This document shows, piece after piece, positions 44,131 through 55,319 of a DNA stretch of 64,000 nucleotides. The notes under the pieces are model-generated. The model had not been told where the DNA came from. It worked only from the letters and a program-made list of their open reading frames with translations, and did not search any database. Every line of letters starts with the position of its first letter. Positions within the stretch are counted from its first letter, which is position 1. The stretch comes from Amorphophallus konjac. Lineage: Eukaryota > Streptophyta > Magnoliopsida > Alismatales > Araceae. Both the position numbers and the translations under genes were made by a program. The stretch covers positions 224,198,641 to 224,262,640 of the forward strand of contig CM040126.1 of NCBI GenBank assembly GCA_022559845.1, written 5' to 3'.

Positions 44131-44595
44131 AGACCCTAGCCAACCTAGAAACATTGTTTTGCTGTGGCGGCTGGCGAGGAGCGCGTTCGTGGGAGAATTT
44201 GTCCAGTTGGCGAGGGTGTTCCTCATGCGATCTTGGTGGCCTGCGTTCCCTTCTTCCTTCGATTAGACCAAATTCGTAATAAAATATACCCATAGAAGCA
44301 TCTGCAAGTCCTCTTTCGATCCATATTAAAAGCCCCAAATTTCATCCTGTATAGAGATCGTATGATAGATTTTAGTAGAAGCATGTCAACTAGGGTTTCA
44401 TCCATGCTTAGCTTTCATATTTTGATCTGATCATAGGTTATCTAGCGGGCTAAAATCAAATTAAACATACCTCATTATGTAAAACTTTGTGCTCTTTCTA
44501 GTAGTTCTGTTTTGCCCAAATATTATGCATTGTACATTGCGAAGTTCATCTCGCAATTAGAGTCTATCAAAGATCGCCAAAGACCGGGCTTGTAG

Positions 44596-45840
44596 ACCTG
44601 TTAGCGGTCATAACAGGAACCATCGGGTCCCTAGCAGACGAACGATAGACCGTTTCACCAGTTACTGTTTTGGACTATGCGGTCTGTCAATTAACCATTT
44701 AAGGAATCTAGCGGTCGCTCGATGGACCGTTTTCACCTATCTGCCAGTTCTGTTGATCGTCACCCTAAGCAGTCATTCGATAGACCGCTAGCCTCCATTA
44801 GCGGTCCTATATTAGACCGTCTCGTATCACTGATTTCCTTTTTGTATGTATTGATTACCTCAGCTAGATTGCATGTGTAGGTCAGAAAACCCTCACAAGG
44901 AAGTGGTAAATTATGGAATATATGAACTGATCTAACTATGTTCATAATTGATATCTCACATCCATTCCATCACAATACGTTCTCCAACATGATCTTGGTT
45001 ATAAAAATTTAAATTTGTATCAACATGTCACAATAATTATGGTGAAATTAATGTGAAAATTATCTAAGATTGTTTGACAGTCACTCCACTCCGGTGGTAC
45101 TGACTGACCGATCATCTACTATTTTATGATGTTTCATTAACCCTTTAATCTTGTAATGGTTGGGACTCTCCGCCGAATATTCTTTCTACCGGACTAGGAC
45201 CTCCATTATGATACCTCCGTAAGACCTCGCGAGCCTGAGATTCTCACTAGGACGTCAGACGGGTTGTACCCTCAAAACCTACACCCAATTACTCGATTGA
45301 ATCGCCTATTTTACAGCCCAGAGTTCGAGTCTGTCTTGGCTTAAAGGCGGCCCTGGGCTAGACCGTCTGGTGCCTTAAGCGGTCTAGTCATGACCATTTT
45401 CTTACTGGCCATGAGCCAGGTTCTGTTGGTCGTCTTCCTTGTTTCCCAGCGACCTAGCCATGTCAAAGTTGACCAAATCACCTTTGGCTCGACCTGAGAG
45501 GTGTGGGATAGACCATGGTTCAGTTCCATCATGTCTTGGGCGGGCTGGGAGCCCATTATGTCGACTATTTCAGTCTTGCTGGGCCCAGAATAGTTGCGGT
45601 TGTCATTTGACCATTTTCATCCTCCAAGCGTCCTTCCAAGGACCGTTTCTGGATGGGGCGGCCCAATAAGAGACCGTTTACCTTGCTGTGGCCCAGGAAC
45701 CTTCTCGTGCTTGACGGCCCATCTAGGACCGTTTTAATTCTTGACTCTGGGTCTTGTTCTTCTGGCCCAGTATCGCCTGTAGCGGTCCATGTTAGACGGT
45801 TTTTGTCTTGTTGCGGCCCATATATAACCGTAACGCAACC
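44596..45840. repeat. Palindromic module array in LTR E
   Basis: Clear modules at 44710-44731 (AGCGGTC...GGACCGTT), 44768-44789 (AGCAGTC...AGACCGCT), 44800-44821 (AGCGGTC...AGACCGTC), and about 45346, 45392, 45781 and 45814. Arms are mostly AGCGGTC/GACCGT(T), the same as element H and unlike C, although C and E are the same lineage. Confidence 0.75.
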
Positions 45841-46447
45841 TGAAGCTCGTTTCACATGTTTCTTGAGTGTTCTGGTAAGCTGAGCCAAGATGGGCTTAAG
45901 TTACAATAAAATCACGATTTTGTTCTTGTCCTTTACAAGCCCTAAATCTTATGGCTTTCCATTCTATTATTGAAATCTCTCTTGATCTCAGAAATTTAGT
46001 TACATAGCTTGACCTTAGAATTCTTGGCCGATTCCAATGAATGTCTAGATATTACTTGAGATCTTGGATCCACCAAATAAATGCCAACGCATTATAAGGG
46101 CCCGGTCTGGTCCTGGGAGGAGCGGCCAAAAAGTATTAGTGGCCCGGGGAGTTGTAATGACATGGTGAGGCATTGCACCGAGTGCATGACTAGCGTGTGT
46201 CTACGACATTCATCCATTTTCTCTGTACATTTCATTAGATTCCTACATGGAATTTATCTCGATATGACTTGCTTGTTTGCGTGCTTGATCGGCCAATTCC
46301 TAGAAATTGATATATCTATGTTCAATTCATTCTATTATTTTCATTTCTATCAATTCTTACGTTAACTTGTTTTATCGTTCTTAGTTCCCATGCATGACAG
46401 TCAATTAACTTGGTTAACTACTTAAAGTTTGCCTGCTATTACCTGCT

Positions 46448-46459
46448 GAGCGATCGCTC
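46448..46459 (+). promoter_or_regulatory. Conserved 12 bp palindrome in LTR E
   Basis: GAGCGATCGCTC followed by TTTTTCCCCCCATTTTCAGGTA, the counterpart of the sites in C and D with a changed but symmetric centre. Confidence 0.7.
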
Positions 46460-46867
46460 ACCCAGATTTTTCCCCCCATTTTCAGGTAGCTCCGATGTGG
46501 AAATGCAAACGGACGAGGATGGGCAAGAGTAAAGATCTAGAGTGGACCCCACTAGGCGTGAACCTTGTTGATGTCATCGGATGTGATATATGTGGTTATG
46601 TAGTTTGCTATGAGTCGTTATATGCAGTTGATTCAGACTGGTCATTTCGAGTTGTAATCTTCTCTTTATTTTCCAATTGAGTCATGACGTAAGAAGGTGG
46701 ATGTTGAACATTGTTATCCTCCAGTTTATAAATAAGTTGGTGTTTTGCCTTTAGGCTAATTCTTCTCTATTGCACTTATGTTCTTTTAATTCCGTTATCG
46801 CTATGTCTATCATGAACGTATATAACTGCCGCGTCCCGATATTCCGCGTCGGGGCGTGACAGTTTTG

Positions 46868-46879
46868 TGGTTCAGAGCC
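46868..46879 (+). other. Primer binding site of element E
   Basis: TGGTTCAGAGCC, six bases after the LTR. It differs from the common Met-tRNA PBS TGGTATCAGAGC by loss of two bases. Its position right after GGGGCGTGACA makes the call firm. Confidence 0.82.
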
Positions 46880-46945
46880 TAGGTTTTCTAAGTTCTTAAG
46901 TTTCTAAGTAATTTTGTAGAACCTGTAACCTTGTTAAAAGTCTAA

Positions 46946-47179
46946 GGGCCACTTTGGTAACGGGTTAGGTTAGGGACGGGTGGCTTACCCGGGTTAGCCC
47001 ACCCCACCCCTAACCCTAACCCGGGTGGATTAACTCATTCCACCTATTTCCTAGGAATGAGTTAATCCACTTTAACCCTATCCGACCCGGGTTAAGAAAA
47101 AAATTATCAAATAAGGAACAACCCACCCGACCCCGGTTAACTCACCCTAACCCAATTTAACCTGTTACCAAAGTGGCCC
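46946..47179. mobile_element. Tourist-like (PIF/Harbinger) MITE, 234 bp
   Basis: Terminal inverted repeats GGGCCACTTTGGTAACGGG and GTTACCAAAGTGGCCC, flanked by TAA on both sides (46943-46945 and 47180-47182), the three-base target typical of Harbinger elements. Inside, GGATTAACTCATTCC and GGAATGAGTTAATCC form a second inverted repeat, so the whole element can fold. It contains CCCTAACCCTAACCC (about 47010). It lies in the 5' UTR of element E. Confidence 0.9.
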
Positions 47180-47300
47180 TAAGGGTCCAACCCTGTGAGA
47201 TTGGGTAGAGACTGGGGCTGAGTAAATTGATTAATTCTAAAAGAGACTCTATTAGGCCATTCTTAACTTAACTTTTCCCTACATGTAGGCAATCTATTCC

Positions 47301-47405
47301 ATGGCGGCAGAACGTGCGCAGTGGAGAGACATGCAGCGAACCGTGCAAGGTTTAACCTAGGCACTTCAGCAAGTGGCCCAGGGTGCGGCACACCATGGGG
47401 CCGAT
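47301..47405 (+). pseudogene. Element E gag, N-terminal piece
   Basis: ATG at 47301 followed by a Gln- and Ala-rich start (MAAERAQWRDMQRTVQGLT), a TAG, then LQQVAQGAAHHGAD up to the K2 insertion at 47406. Tekay gag proteins commonly start with such a helical Gln-rich segment. The sequence resumes at 49857 after the target duplication. Confidence 0.75.
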
Positions 47406-49851
47406 TGATGCGGGACGGGACTGAAAGGGCTAAGACCTACGACTACAACGAAGTGCGGCCAGCACTCGCATGCCAAAGGCAAGCTGGGCGGCTGACCTCC
47501 GTAGCGTTCCTCTGGGTGGAGGCGTCTCTCAACAAGAAATCCAAGCCCAACGACCGTCCCTATGAGGGAAGCGCGGGGATCTCAGCGGCTAAGGAACCGC
47601 CGAACGACTAGGGGAGTCTAGTTCGAGCTCGGTGCTGATTAGGGGCACGGGACGGGTGCTCTCAACTCACATTCGCGCGGTGAATAACAAAATAGCTAGG
47701 ATCCTACATGCTCACGTGACATATAGAATAGCATACTAGTAAAGCAAAGCAACAGAGTAGGAGCGTCGCGCGTACCTCCACGCCTAGGCGTGGGGAAGAA
47801 ACCCCGGCCGAGATCAACAACCCCGATACACACGACACATAATAATACAATGCCAACCAAAATGCCCACTCCTCACAGGGAGATAATAGGCTACAACAGT
47901 AGAATTTGGGGCTGTCGATGCACGGGCTGACGGGGGCACTCGGTGAAGGGTTGGCCGCGAGGAGGTTCCCGAACGGTAATCTGCCGGTTCACAGCAGCGC
48001 GCAGGTTGCCGGCGAACTCTACCACGAGCCGGTCCGGAGTCCGAATGGGACACCGTCAGTGGGAGTGAGAAGCCAGGTCACAGGGGGACGCGTCGGCCAA
48101 AGCGGGTGCACAGATTCACAACGTGGTGGCCGTGAGGTCATCTGTAATCCGTGACTGGTTTCCTGCACACAGAACAGCGCGCTCGAGCGAGAAAATTAAT
48201 AACTTAATGCTCCGGTGTACGAACGTGGTTCCGCTTGTGGGAGGACGATGGGGACTCGTAGCAGAAACTTCTGATAAAAGGGTTTGACCAGATTGCATCG
48301 AGGTAAGCCGTGGTGGCTTCTGCAACATGTCACTGGTACTGGGGTCGGACTGCACAGGATCAGTCTGCGTGGTCCCACGAGAATGAACGCCACGCACAGC
48401 ACGATCGTCGAAATGAGGCGAGACTTGCGGCGTTGGAAAGAGGATGAAAAGTTGTTCGAACCATCAGAAGATGAGCTTCATCACGTCACCAGGCTGGGCG
48501 CAGTCGCAACAGTGGTAAGCTTCTGTTCTCTGGGTGAGTAGTCGGACAGAGGTACGATGGCCATGGTGAAATTTTCTGAAACGAGGTCAGAATCCGACGA
48601 AACCACCTGGGTTGGTTCCGGGACGCCGAGGGCTACAATGTTGAAGAAGAAGACTTGGGCAGAAAACTGATGTAGAAATCGTGACAAGAACAACACCGAA
48701 CTGCACCCTCTGGGCGGGTTGATTCGAATGGATTCTGCGCAGTCGTGGGAGAACGGATGCCACGAACAGTGCCAAAGTCGAAACAAGGCAAGACCACCTC
48801 TGGATCGAAGAGGACTCTGGGAGGAACAAACTCACAGAAGAACTCTCGGCCTGATTCGCACTGTGGACGTCGGGGTCGCCTCTGCAAGTAGGGATTCAAT
48901 TCTGCCTCGGATCTGCAGGGTGCAGATTATCTTGATCTTCAAGCTTGATGGTGGAGATGAAGACGAGGGCTTGCGAGGGTGGCGTGGAGGAACATGGAGG
49001 ATGGATGCCTTGGCGTCGCACCAAGGGGATGGGGAGTCGCACCCCAGGTTGATCCCGTCGCAGGAGCAAGGAGGAAGAGAGGGGGAACCTCGGCGTCGCA
49101 CCGAGGGGTGGGGAGTCACACCCCGGGCTTGCTCTCGTCGCAGGAGCAAGGAGGAACAGGGAGGAGGGCGCAGCCACCTTCAAGGAGAATCAGAAATTTT
49201 TTTTATTTCATTCATAATAATCCTCCAAAGAAAAATACAAACCTTTTATATGGGGAGGGGGAATGCTAGGGTTGAAACCCTAGCCAAGAGGGAAAGGGGG
49301 GGTGCGCAAGGTGCTTGGGGAAAAGGGGGGGGGGTGCGCACCACTCCTAGATTCTAGGAGGAGATTGGGGATGGGGGGCGGCCAAAGGAGGGAGGGGGTG
49401 GTCGGATGGGGAAGGGAAAAGGGGGGGCCGCACCCCTCTTCCTATAATCTAGGAGAGGGGCGGCTGCCACCTTCCAAGAGGAGGGAAAGGGGGGGGGCGC
49501 CCAAAACCCTAACCCTAGGGAGGGGGGCGCAATTCCCCAGGTGGGCCAAGCCTTGGTTGGCCAGCCATGCCAAATGGGCCAAGGCTTGAACCAAGAAAGT
49601 GGCCCAATAGCCCTATCTCCTACCTAATAAGCATAAAAATGACCCAACTAAAGCCTAATTGGCCCCAATTGGCCTACAAAGGTCCACAAATAATAAAAGT
49701 GTCCACGCAGGGACTAATCCAAGGCCCAACATGGCCTAAAGTATAGAATAAGTGAAGATAACTCCGCTAGTCTGCCAAGTGATCGCCAAGCCAAAGGGAT
49801 GCCGGCGTGCTCCGTGTGCTCCGTCGAGTAATGCGGCGCGTGTCCTCACCA
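47406..49851 (-). mobile_element. Solo LTR K2 with CCGAT target duplication
   Basis: Starts TGATGCGGGACG, ends TGTCCTCACCA, with CCGAT at 47401-47405 and 49852-49856. It interrupts the gag of element E. It shares ends and internal blocks with K1 but the two are clearly diverged. Probable minus orientation from a TATA-like site at 49242-49254. G-rich homopolymer tracts lie at about 49290-49500. Short ORFs within (for example 48719-49357 and 47321-47611) overlap the boundary or are low-complexity and are not called. Confidence 0.93.
49242..49254 (-). promoter_or_regulatory. Probable TATA box of solo LTR K2
   Basis: Minus strand CCCCATATAAAAGG, in the same context as the K1 site. Confidence 0.55.
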
Positions 49852-49856
49852 CCGAT

Positions 49857-50735
49857 GATCTCCACCAAAATTTGCGAGGAATGAATCCCCCACGATTTGG
49901 TGGATCGGCGGATCCTGATGAAGCCGAGAATTGGCTGAAGGAGATAGAGCGGGTTTTTAGAGTTATGTAGTGCAATGACCAGGACCGAGTTCTTTTGGCG
50001 ACTTTCCAGCTTGAACGCGATGCGCGTGCTTGGTGGGAATCGGTGGAGTTCTTTAACAGCAAGTACTTTTTAGATCGTGTCCATGAGAAGAAGGCGGCAG
50101 AATTCGCTGCTCTGAAATAGAGAAACTTATCAGTTGCAAAGTATGAAGCACAATTCACCAGGCTGTCTCGTTATGCACCGCACTTGGTATCCACCGAGAA
50201 GATGAAGGCCAAGGGATTTATGAACATGTTAAAGCTTCAATATATTAACCAGTTGACACCAATGGAAATCTCTAACTATGCTGAGATTGTTAGGAAAGCT
50301 CATGTTCTAGAAGATACATTGGAGATGATGGATCGAATCTGAGGAAGAGACAAGAGGAAAGATTCAACAACTAGTTCTGGAAATTTTAAACCCACTAACG
50401 GCAATAAGAGGCCCAATGGCGGGTCAAGTTCATCACAGGACAAGAAGTCGAGGAACGGCGATAAGAAGGCAGGTTCGGTTGTCCCGTCTAAGGCTATTTG
50501 CAAGTTTTCTGACCGGCCAGGTCACAAGATGGAGGAGTGTTGGTGCAAGCTAGGCGCATGTCTATGCTGTGGGAGCCGGGACCATCGCATTCCTGAGTGT
50601 CCCCTCCTGTCCGACCAAGCTACACCAAATAAGCCGCAAGGAGGTCAAAAGCGACAGGGCAAGCTTCAAGCTCTACAGGAAACTGAGACCGAAACCACCG
50701 AGGAGGGTGGACTTGTTGAAGGTACACTTATTGTC
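49857..50735 (+). pseudogene. Element E gag, main piece
   Basis: Capsid region of a chromovirus gag: PPRFGGSADPDEAENWLKEI (about 49885-49945), then, past a TAG at 49968, WWESVEFF, and NLSVAKYEAQFTRLSRYAPH. A Ser/Asn/Lys-rich linker follows. It ends with nucleocapsid Cys motifs: a damaged first knuckle (FSDRPGHKMEEC) and an adjoining CLCCGSRDHRIPEC that is complete. At least three in-frame stops. Gag forms the particle core and binds RNA. Confidence 0.88.
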
Positions 50736-51050
50736 TATGATAAGCCAGCTTTTGTTCTATTTTATACCGGAGTAATGCATTCCTTTATTTCTTAGAATTT
50801 TGCTAAGTCCTTAACTGTGAAACCTGTGTTAATGAATTCTCTATTGGAAATTTCAACCCCTATTGGTTTGGGTTCAGCAATTAAATATTACTACCCTTCT
50901 AGTAAGATCCTGATTAGTGGGCAGAATATGCCAACAGATTTGGTTTGTATGGAAATGAAGGATTATGATGTGATCCTAGGAGCTGATTGGTTGGCTAGAA
51001 ATGAGGCCAGTGTTCATTGTAGAACTAGCTCCGTGTCTTTTTCTTGACAC
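50736..51050 (+). pseudogene. Element E aspartic protease
   Basis: Frame with VLFYTGVMHSFIS, where the Tekay consensus has a D-T/S-G-A-T/S-H-S-F active site. Here the catalytic Asp codon reads Tyr and Ala reads Val, so the protease is dead. A stop follows at about 50794. LGADWLARNEASVHC (about 51000) marks the C-terminal conserved part. Confidence 0.8.
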
Positions 51051-52080
51051 CCCGAGCTTTCTTTTGTTGGGGTTAGGCACTCTAAGTTCGTGCCGCTTAT
51101 TTCAGCTCTCCAGGCTGAGAATTTATTGAAGAAAGGATGTCAGGCTTTTCTAGCCTTGGGTTCTTTAACCAATAAGAAGGAGTGTAAGATTAAGGACATC
51201 CCTATTGTTCGAGATTTTCCAGATGTTTTTCCTGAGGATTTACCGGGACTTCCACCTGAGAGAGAGGTAGTCTTTTCTATTGATCTACTTCCTGGCGCGT
51301 CCCCTGTTTCTAAAGCTCCGTATCATATGTCTCCTGCGGAGTTTAGGGAATTAAAGCGGCAATTTATGGAGTTGCTCGAGAAAGGGTTTATTTGTCCGAG
51401 TACATCCCCATGGGGAGCCCCAGTATTGTTCGTACGAAAGAAGGATGGTTCGTTGAGACTGTGCATCGACTACCGGTAATTGAATCAGCTTACTGTCAAG
51501 AACAAGTACCCACTGCCGAGAATAGATGAACTGTTCGATCAGATAGCGGGAGCATAATATTTCTCTAAGATTGATCTTCGATCAGGATACCATCAGCTGC
51601 GGATCAAGGATGATGATATCTTTAAAACTATCTTCCTTAGTAGGTACGGGCATTTTGAATTTGTCGTAATGTCTTTTAGACTAACGAATGCTCCTACAAC
51701 TTTCATGCAGTTGATGAATAGTGTGTTCCGGCCCTACCGAGATCAGTGGGTCGTGGTGTTTATCGATGATATTTTGATATACTCTAAGAGTGAGGAGGAG
51801 CATGCTGAGCACTTGAGGATGGCGTTGAAATTATTGAGGGATCATCAACTGTATGCCAAGTTCAGTAAATGTGATTTCTGGTTGCAGGAGGTGTCTTTTC
51901 TTGGACACGTTATCACTAAAGAAGGAATTTCTGTTGACCCCTCGAAGGTGGAGGTAGTAAGAAATTGGGATAGGCATGCGAATGTAACTGAAGTAAGAAG
52001 CTTTCTAGGTCTGGCAGGTTATTATCGGAGATTTATCAAAGATTTCTCCAAGATTGCGGTACCCCTGACCAGATTGACCC
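51051..52080 (+). pseudogene. Element E reverse transcriptase
   Basis: Begins with the protease-RT linker [18 protein letters not shown] and [18 protein letters not shown] motifs follow: [33 protein letters not shown], and the catalytic [11 protein letters not shown] (about 51759). Stops at 51477-51479 and 51555-51557. The second half is open from 51669. It is the most conserved part of the element and matches Tekay/Del chromoviruses. Confidence 0.92.
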
Positions 52081-52780
52081 GCAAGGAGAATCAGTTTGAG
52101 TGGTCGGAAGATTGCGAGCGGAGTTTCCAAACTCTGAAGGATTGTTTGACCACTACCCCTGTTCTGGCTTTGCCTTCTGGAGAAGGAGGATTTGAAGTCT
52201 ACACGGATGCTTCGGGCATTGGCTTAGGCTGTGTGCATATGCAGAATGGTAGGGTGATAGCCTATTCCTCTAGGCAACTGAGGATACATGAAGAGAATTA
52301 TCCCGTCCATGATTTGGAATTGGCTACAGTGGTGTTTGCCCTAAAAATTTGGAGGCACTACTTATACGGAGAGGCTTTTTCTGTATTCTCTGACCATAAG
52401 AGCCTTAAATACCTATTTTCTCAGAAGGAACTTAACATGAGGCAGAGAAGGTGGTTCGAGTATTTGAAGGATTTTGATTTCTCCATTGAGTACCACCCTG
52501 GAAAAGGTAATGTGGTGGGTGATGCTTTGAGCCGTAAGCCAATAGCAAAATTTTCAAGTATCATGTTGCAAGAATGGAGACTACTGGAACAGTTGGCTAG
52601 TTTAGACCTCAATGTTAGTCAGGATCGGGTCATGATCACTCAGTTTCAGCTTCGTCCAGAATTATTGATGGAAATCAGATCCCTGCAAGGAAATGATCCG
52701 ATGTTGGTAGAGATCAAGGAAAGTTTGAGCAATAGACCATATTTTATGTTAGCCGATGACAGTAGGTTGTTGTTTCGAGG
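52081..52780 (+). pseudogene. Element E RNase H
   Basis: Follows RT without a break in the 51669-53333 frame. Contains [13 protein letters not shown] (catalytic Asp), [20 protein letters not shown] (Glu), [13 protein letters not shown] (Asp) and [16 protein letters not shown] (final Asp). The four acidic residues are retained. It removes RNA from the RNA/DNA hybrid. Single RNase H, as expected for a chromovirus. Confidence 0.92.
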
Positions 52781-53820
52781 AAGAACATGTATTCCTGATG
52801 TGGCAGAAGTAAAAGACAAGATCTTAGAAGAAGCCCATAGGTCTAGGTATACTATTCACCCTGGAGGTACTAAGATGTACCGGGATTTAGAAAGGACTTT
52901 TTGGTGGCCGAGCATGAAAAAGGAAGTAGTAGAATTCGTGAGTAGATGCTTGACATGTCAGCAAGTAAAGGCTGAGCATTTTAGACCTGCTGGGAAGTTA
53001 AAGCCGCTCGATATACCACAATGGAAATGGGAGAGCGTCTATATGGATTTTATCATGGGTCTACCTAGAACTCGTGGTGGATTTGATGCGATATGGATCA
53101 TTGTTGATAGATTGACTAAGTCTACTCATTTCTTATCCATTAAGTCAAAGTGGACAGTTGATGTTTTGGCTGCTCTGTGTATGAAGGAAATTGTAAAACT
53201 TCATGAAGTACCGGTAAGCATTGTGTCAGATAGAGACCCCCGTTTTACTTCGCATTTTTGGAAAGGATTGCAAGAGTCCTTGGGAACCCGTCTAAATTTC
53301 AGCACTGCCTTTCATCCTCAGATAGACGGGTAGACTGAAAGAACTAACCAGATCGTTGAAGATATGTTAAGGGCTTGCAAGATTGATTTTAGAGGCAGTT
53401 GGCATGAGCATTTGGTTTTAATTGAGTTCGCCTACAATAACAGTTACCAGTCCAGTATCCAGATGGCTCCGTTCGAGGCTCTTTATGCAAGAAGTTGCCG
53501 ATCACCATTGTGTTAGAATGAGGTAGGAGAGAAGCAATGGCTGGGACCGCATCTCATTTCAGAGTCATCCAAGAATATCCGTGTTATTCGAGATCGTCTG
53601 CAAGTGGCACAATCGAGACAGAAAAGTTATGCCGATAGTAGAAGGAGAGCCTTGGAGTTTCAAGTAGGCGAGCATGTATTCTTGAAGGTTTCGCCTATGA
53701 GAGGAATTCGAAGGTTTGGCATTCGTGGCAAGCTAAGTCCGAGATACGTTGGCCCTTTAGAGATTTTGGAGAGAGTTTGAGAAGTTGCTTACAGATTAGC
53801 TTTACAACCTTAGTTATCTG
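52781..53820 (+). pseudogene. Element E integrase
   Basis: Zinc-binding domain with His in [18 protein letters not shown] and [11 protein letters not shown]. Catalytic core with Asp in YMDFIMGLP, Asp in SDRDPRF and Glu in TERTNQ just after a TAG at 53331-53333. Further stops at 53514-53516, about 53779 and about 53812. The GPY/F module reads RYVGPLEILERV, followed by HNIFHVSMLWKYV. All catalytic residues are readable, but the frame is broken four times. Confidence 0.9.
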
Positions 53821-53822
53821 GA

Positions 53823-54077
53823 GTGCATAATATTTTCCACGTATCCATGTTATGGAAATATGTTTATGACCCCACTCACATCATTCAACATGCGGATCTG
53901 GAATTAAAGGAAGATTTGACTTTTGAGGAAAAGCCCATAAAGATTTTGGATCGGAAGGAACAACAACTCAGGAATCGTTCCATACCTATGGTCAAAGTTC
54001 AAGGGAGCCGACGAGGAACCGAAGAAGCTACTTGGGAGTCTGAAGATGCTATCCGAAAGCAATACTCCAATTTATAG
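53823..54077 (+). pseudogene. Element E chromodomain
   Basis: Frame of 84 residues with EEKPIKILDRKEQQLRNRSI and VQGSRRGTEEATWESED, aligned with 9832-10098 of element C. The first aromatic cage positions are degenerate, as is usual in the Tekay class. It ends at TAG and is followed immediately by the deletion junction into the 3' LTR remnant. Confidence 0.85.
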
Positions 54078-54142
54078 AAGCATGTCAACTAGGGTTTCAT
54101 CCATGCTTAGCTTTCATATTTTGATCTGATCGTAGGTTATCT
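54076..54142 (+). repeat. Fragment of the 3' LTR of element E
   Basis: AAGCATGTCAACTAGGGTTT onward is almost identical to LTR E from 44371 to 44440 and is cut at 54143 by L. The 3' UTR, PPT and first roughly 680 bp of LTR are missing. TAGAAGCATG at the join is present at both parents, which suggests a microhomology deletion. Confidence 0.9.
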
Positions 54143-54851
54143 TGTTGGCCCATAGTAGATGGCTGACAAGAAGGGGGGTTGAATTGTCCCCTTGCCGAGA
54201 TGGCGGATTTTAAAAAAATTTCTTAACTAATTATAGTGGAATTAAAATTAACTACGTTGATCGCCTAAACTTGAGTGAGATAAAAGAGTTCTCTTGATCT
54301 TCTAGATCTCACATAGAATATTAATGCAAAGAACGATTAAATCTAAGCCTAATCCAAACACGAATGGCAGAGTAGCAATGTGTAGATGTGCAGTGAATAA
54401 AAATCTAAAGGTTGATATGTGAAGGGAGATATAAGAAAAGGACAATCACACATGCATGCTACAGATAACACGGAGATTTTTAGGTGGTTCGGGACCACGA
54501 CGGGCACCCTACATCCACCCCACACCGAATCCGGTGAGGCTTCACTAACACGCTACCAAAGTAGCAACCACGGGGACGAACCCCACACCACATATGCTGC
54601 CTCTGCAGCAAGACACACACACGGGGGCCTAGCCCCAAGAAACTACCACCGCAACACACACACACGCAGTCGGGGAACTCACCCCCGACGCAAAAATCAC
54701 ACGGAGACTCAGCTCCATTCCCCACACACAGATGTATTCTCAGTTTAACAAAGAGAAAGGATATACAATGAACGCCCAACCTTTCAACCTATTCTCAGAT
54801 AAAAGAGTCGAAATGAGAGAAAAAGAGATCCCCCTCAAATCTGCATTGAAG

Positions 54852-54865
54852 CCCATTTATAGAAG
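54852..54865 (-). promoter_or_regulatory. TATA box of LTR L
   Basis: Minus strand CTTCTATAAATGGG. It is placed well downstream in the LTR, so U3 would be about 2 kb and include the motif array. Confidence 0.6.
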
Positions 54866-55319
54866 AGGTAGGGTGCGTTGGAGATCATTCTCGGAGTGGA
54901 AGCAAGCCAAGCACGCAGGAGAAGCCCAAGGTAAAGGATTCAGATCGGCATGGTTTGCAGATGACGATCTCCTGATCTTCTTCTTCCTCCTCCTCCAGAT
55001 GAGCACGCCTCCTCCTCGTTCTTCTTCACTTGCAAAACAATATGGAACAATAAGGCCGCAGGATTGATCTCCTCCGATGGAGATCGCAGGATATAAATAG
55101 GGCAGGTATATAGAACAAAAGACCACAAAAGCCCTTTCAAAAATCCTCTCAAAACAACCCTTAAACATGTGTAGGAACCCTAAGGGTAAGAGTGTAAAAA
55201 GCCAAAACATTCGGACCTTAGATTAATGGGTTCTTAGTGAAAATCGAAAACCCAAACCACAGCCCTCAAGGCAAGTTAAATACGATCAACCCAAAAGTAA
55301 GTTAATTGCATTAAGCCCA

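Larger units (their letters stand above)
43689..46861 (+). repeat. 5' LTR of element E (3173 bp)
   Basis: Starts TATAACATCCCGAG, a probable TG-to-TA change of the canonical start, and ends GGGGCGTGACA, the same end as LTR C. Contains a TATA box at 44122, palindromic modules (44596-45840), the block shared with C and D (46097-46190) and the 12 bp palindrome (46448-46459). It is followed by a Met-tRNA-type PBS. Confidence 0.9.
43689..54142 (+). mobile_element. Element E: Tekay/Del-type chromovirus
   Basis: Plus-strand element with the 5' LTR, PBS, gag, protease, RT, RNase H, integrase and chromodomain in the usual order. It is interrupted by a MITE (46946-47179) and solo LTR K2 (47406-49851). 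The 3' UTR, PPT and start of the 3' LTR are deleted (junction near 54076), and a LTR remnant runs to 54142, where copia element L is inserted. More than ten stops occur across the coding region. Confidence 0.93.

Noticed and set aside
46868..46879. tRNA gene candidates at Met-tRNA-like sequence (also 60983-60994)
   Set aside because: Only the 12-base primer binding site is present next to LTR ends. No cloverleaf around it.
47010..47025. Interstitial telomere repeat
   Set aside because: Only two CCCTAA units inside a MITE. Not a telomeric tract.
47321..47611. 96 aa ORF
   Set aside because: It crosses the gag/K2 boundary at 47406 and so is chimeric by insertion.
48719..49357. 212 aa ORF in solo LTR K2
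   Set aside because: Low-complexity Arg/Gly/Glu-rich translation in G-rich sequence, no homologue in K1, and it is antisense to CT-rich leader sequence of the LTR.
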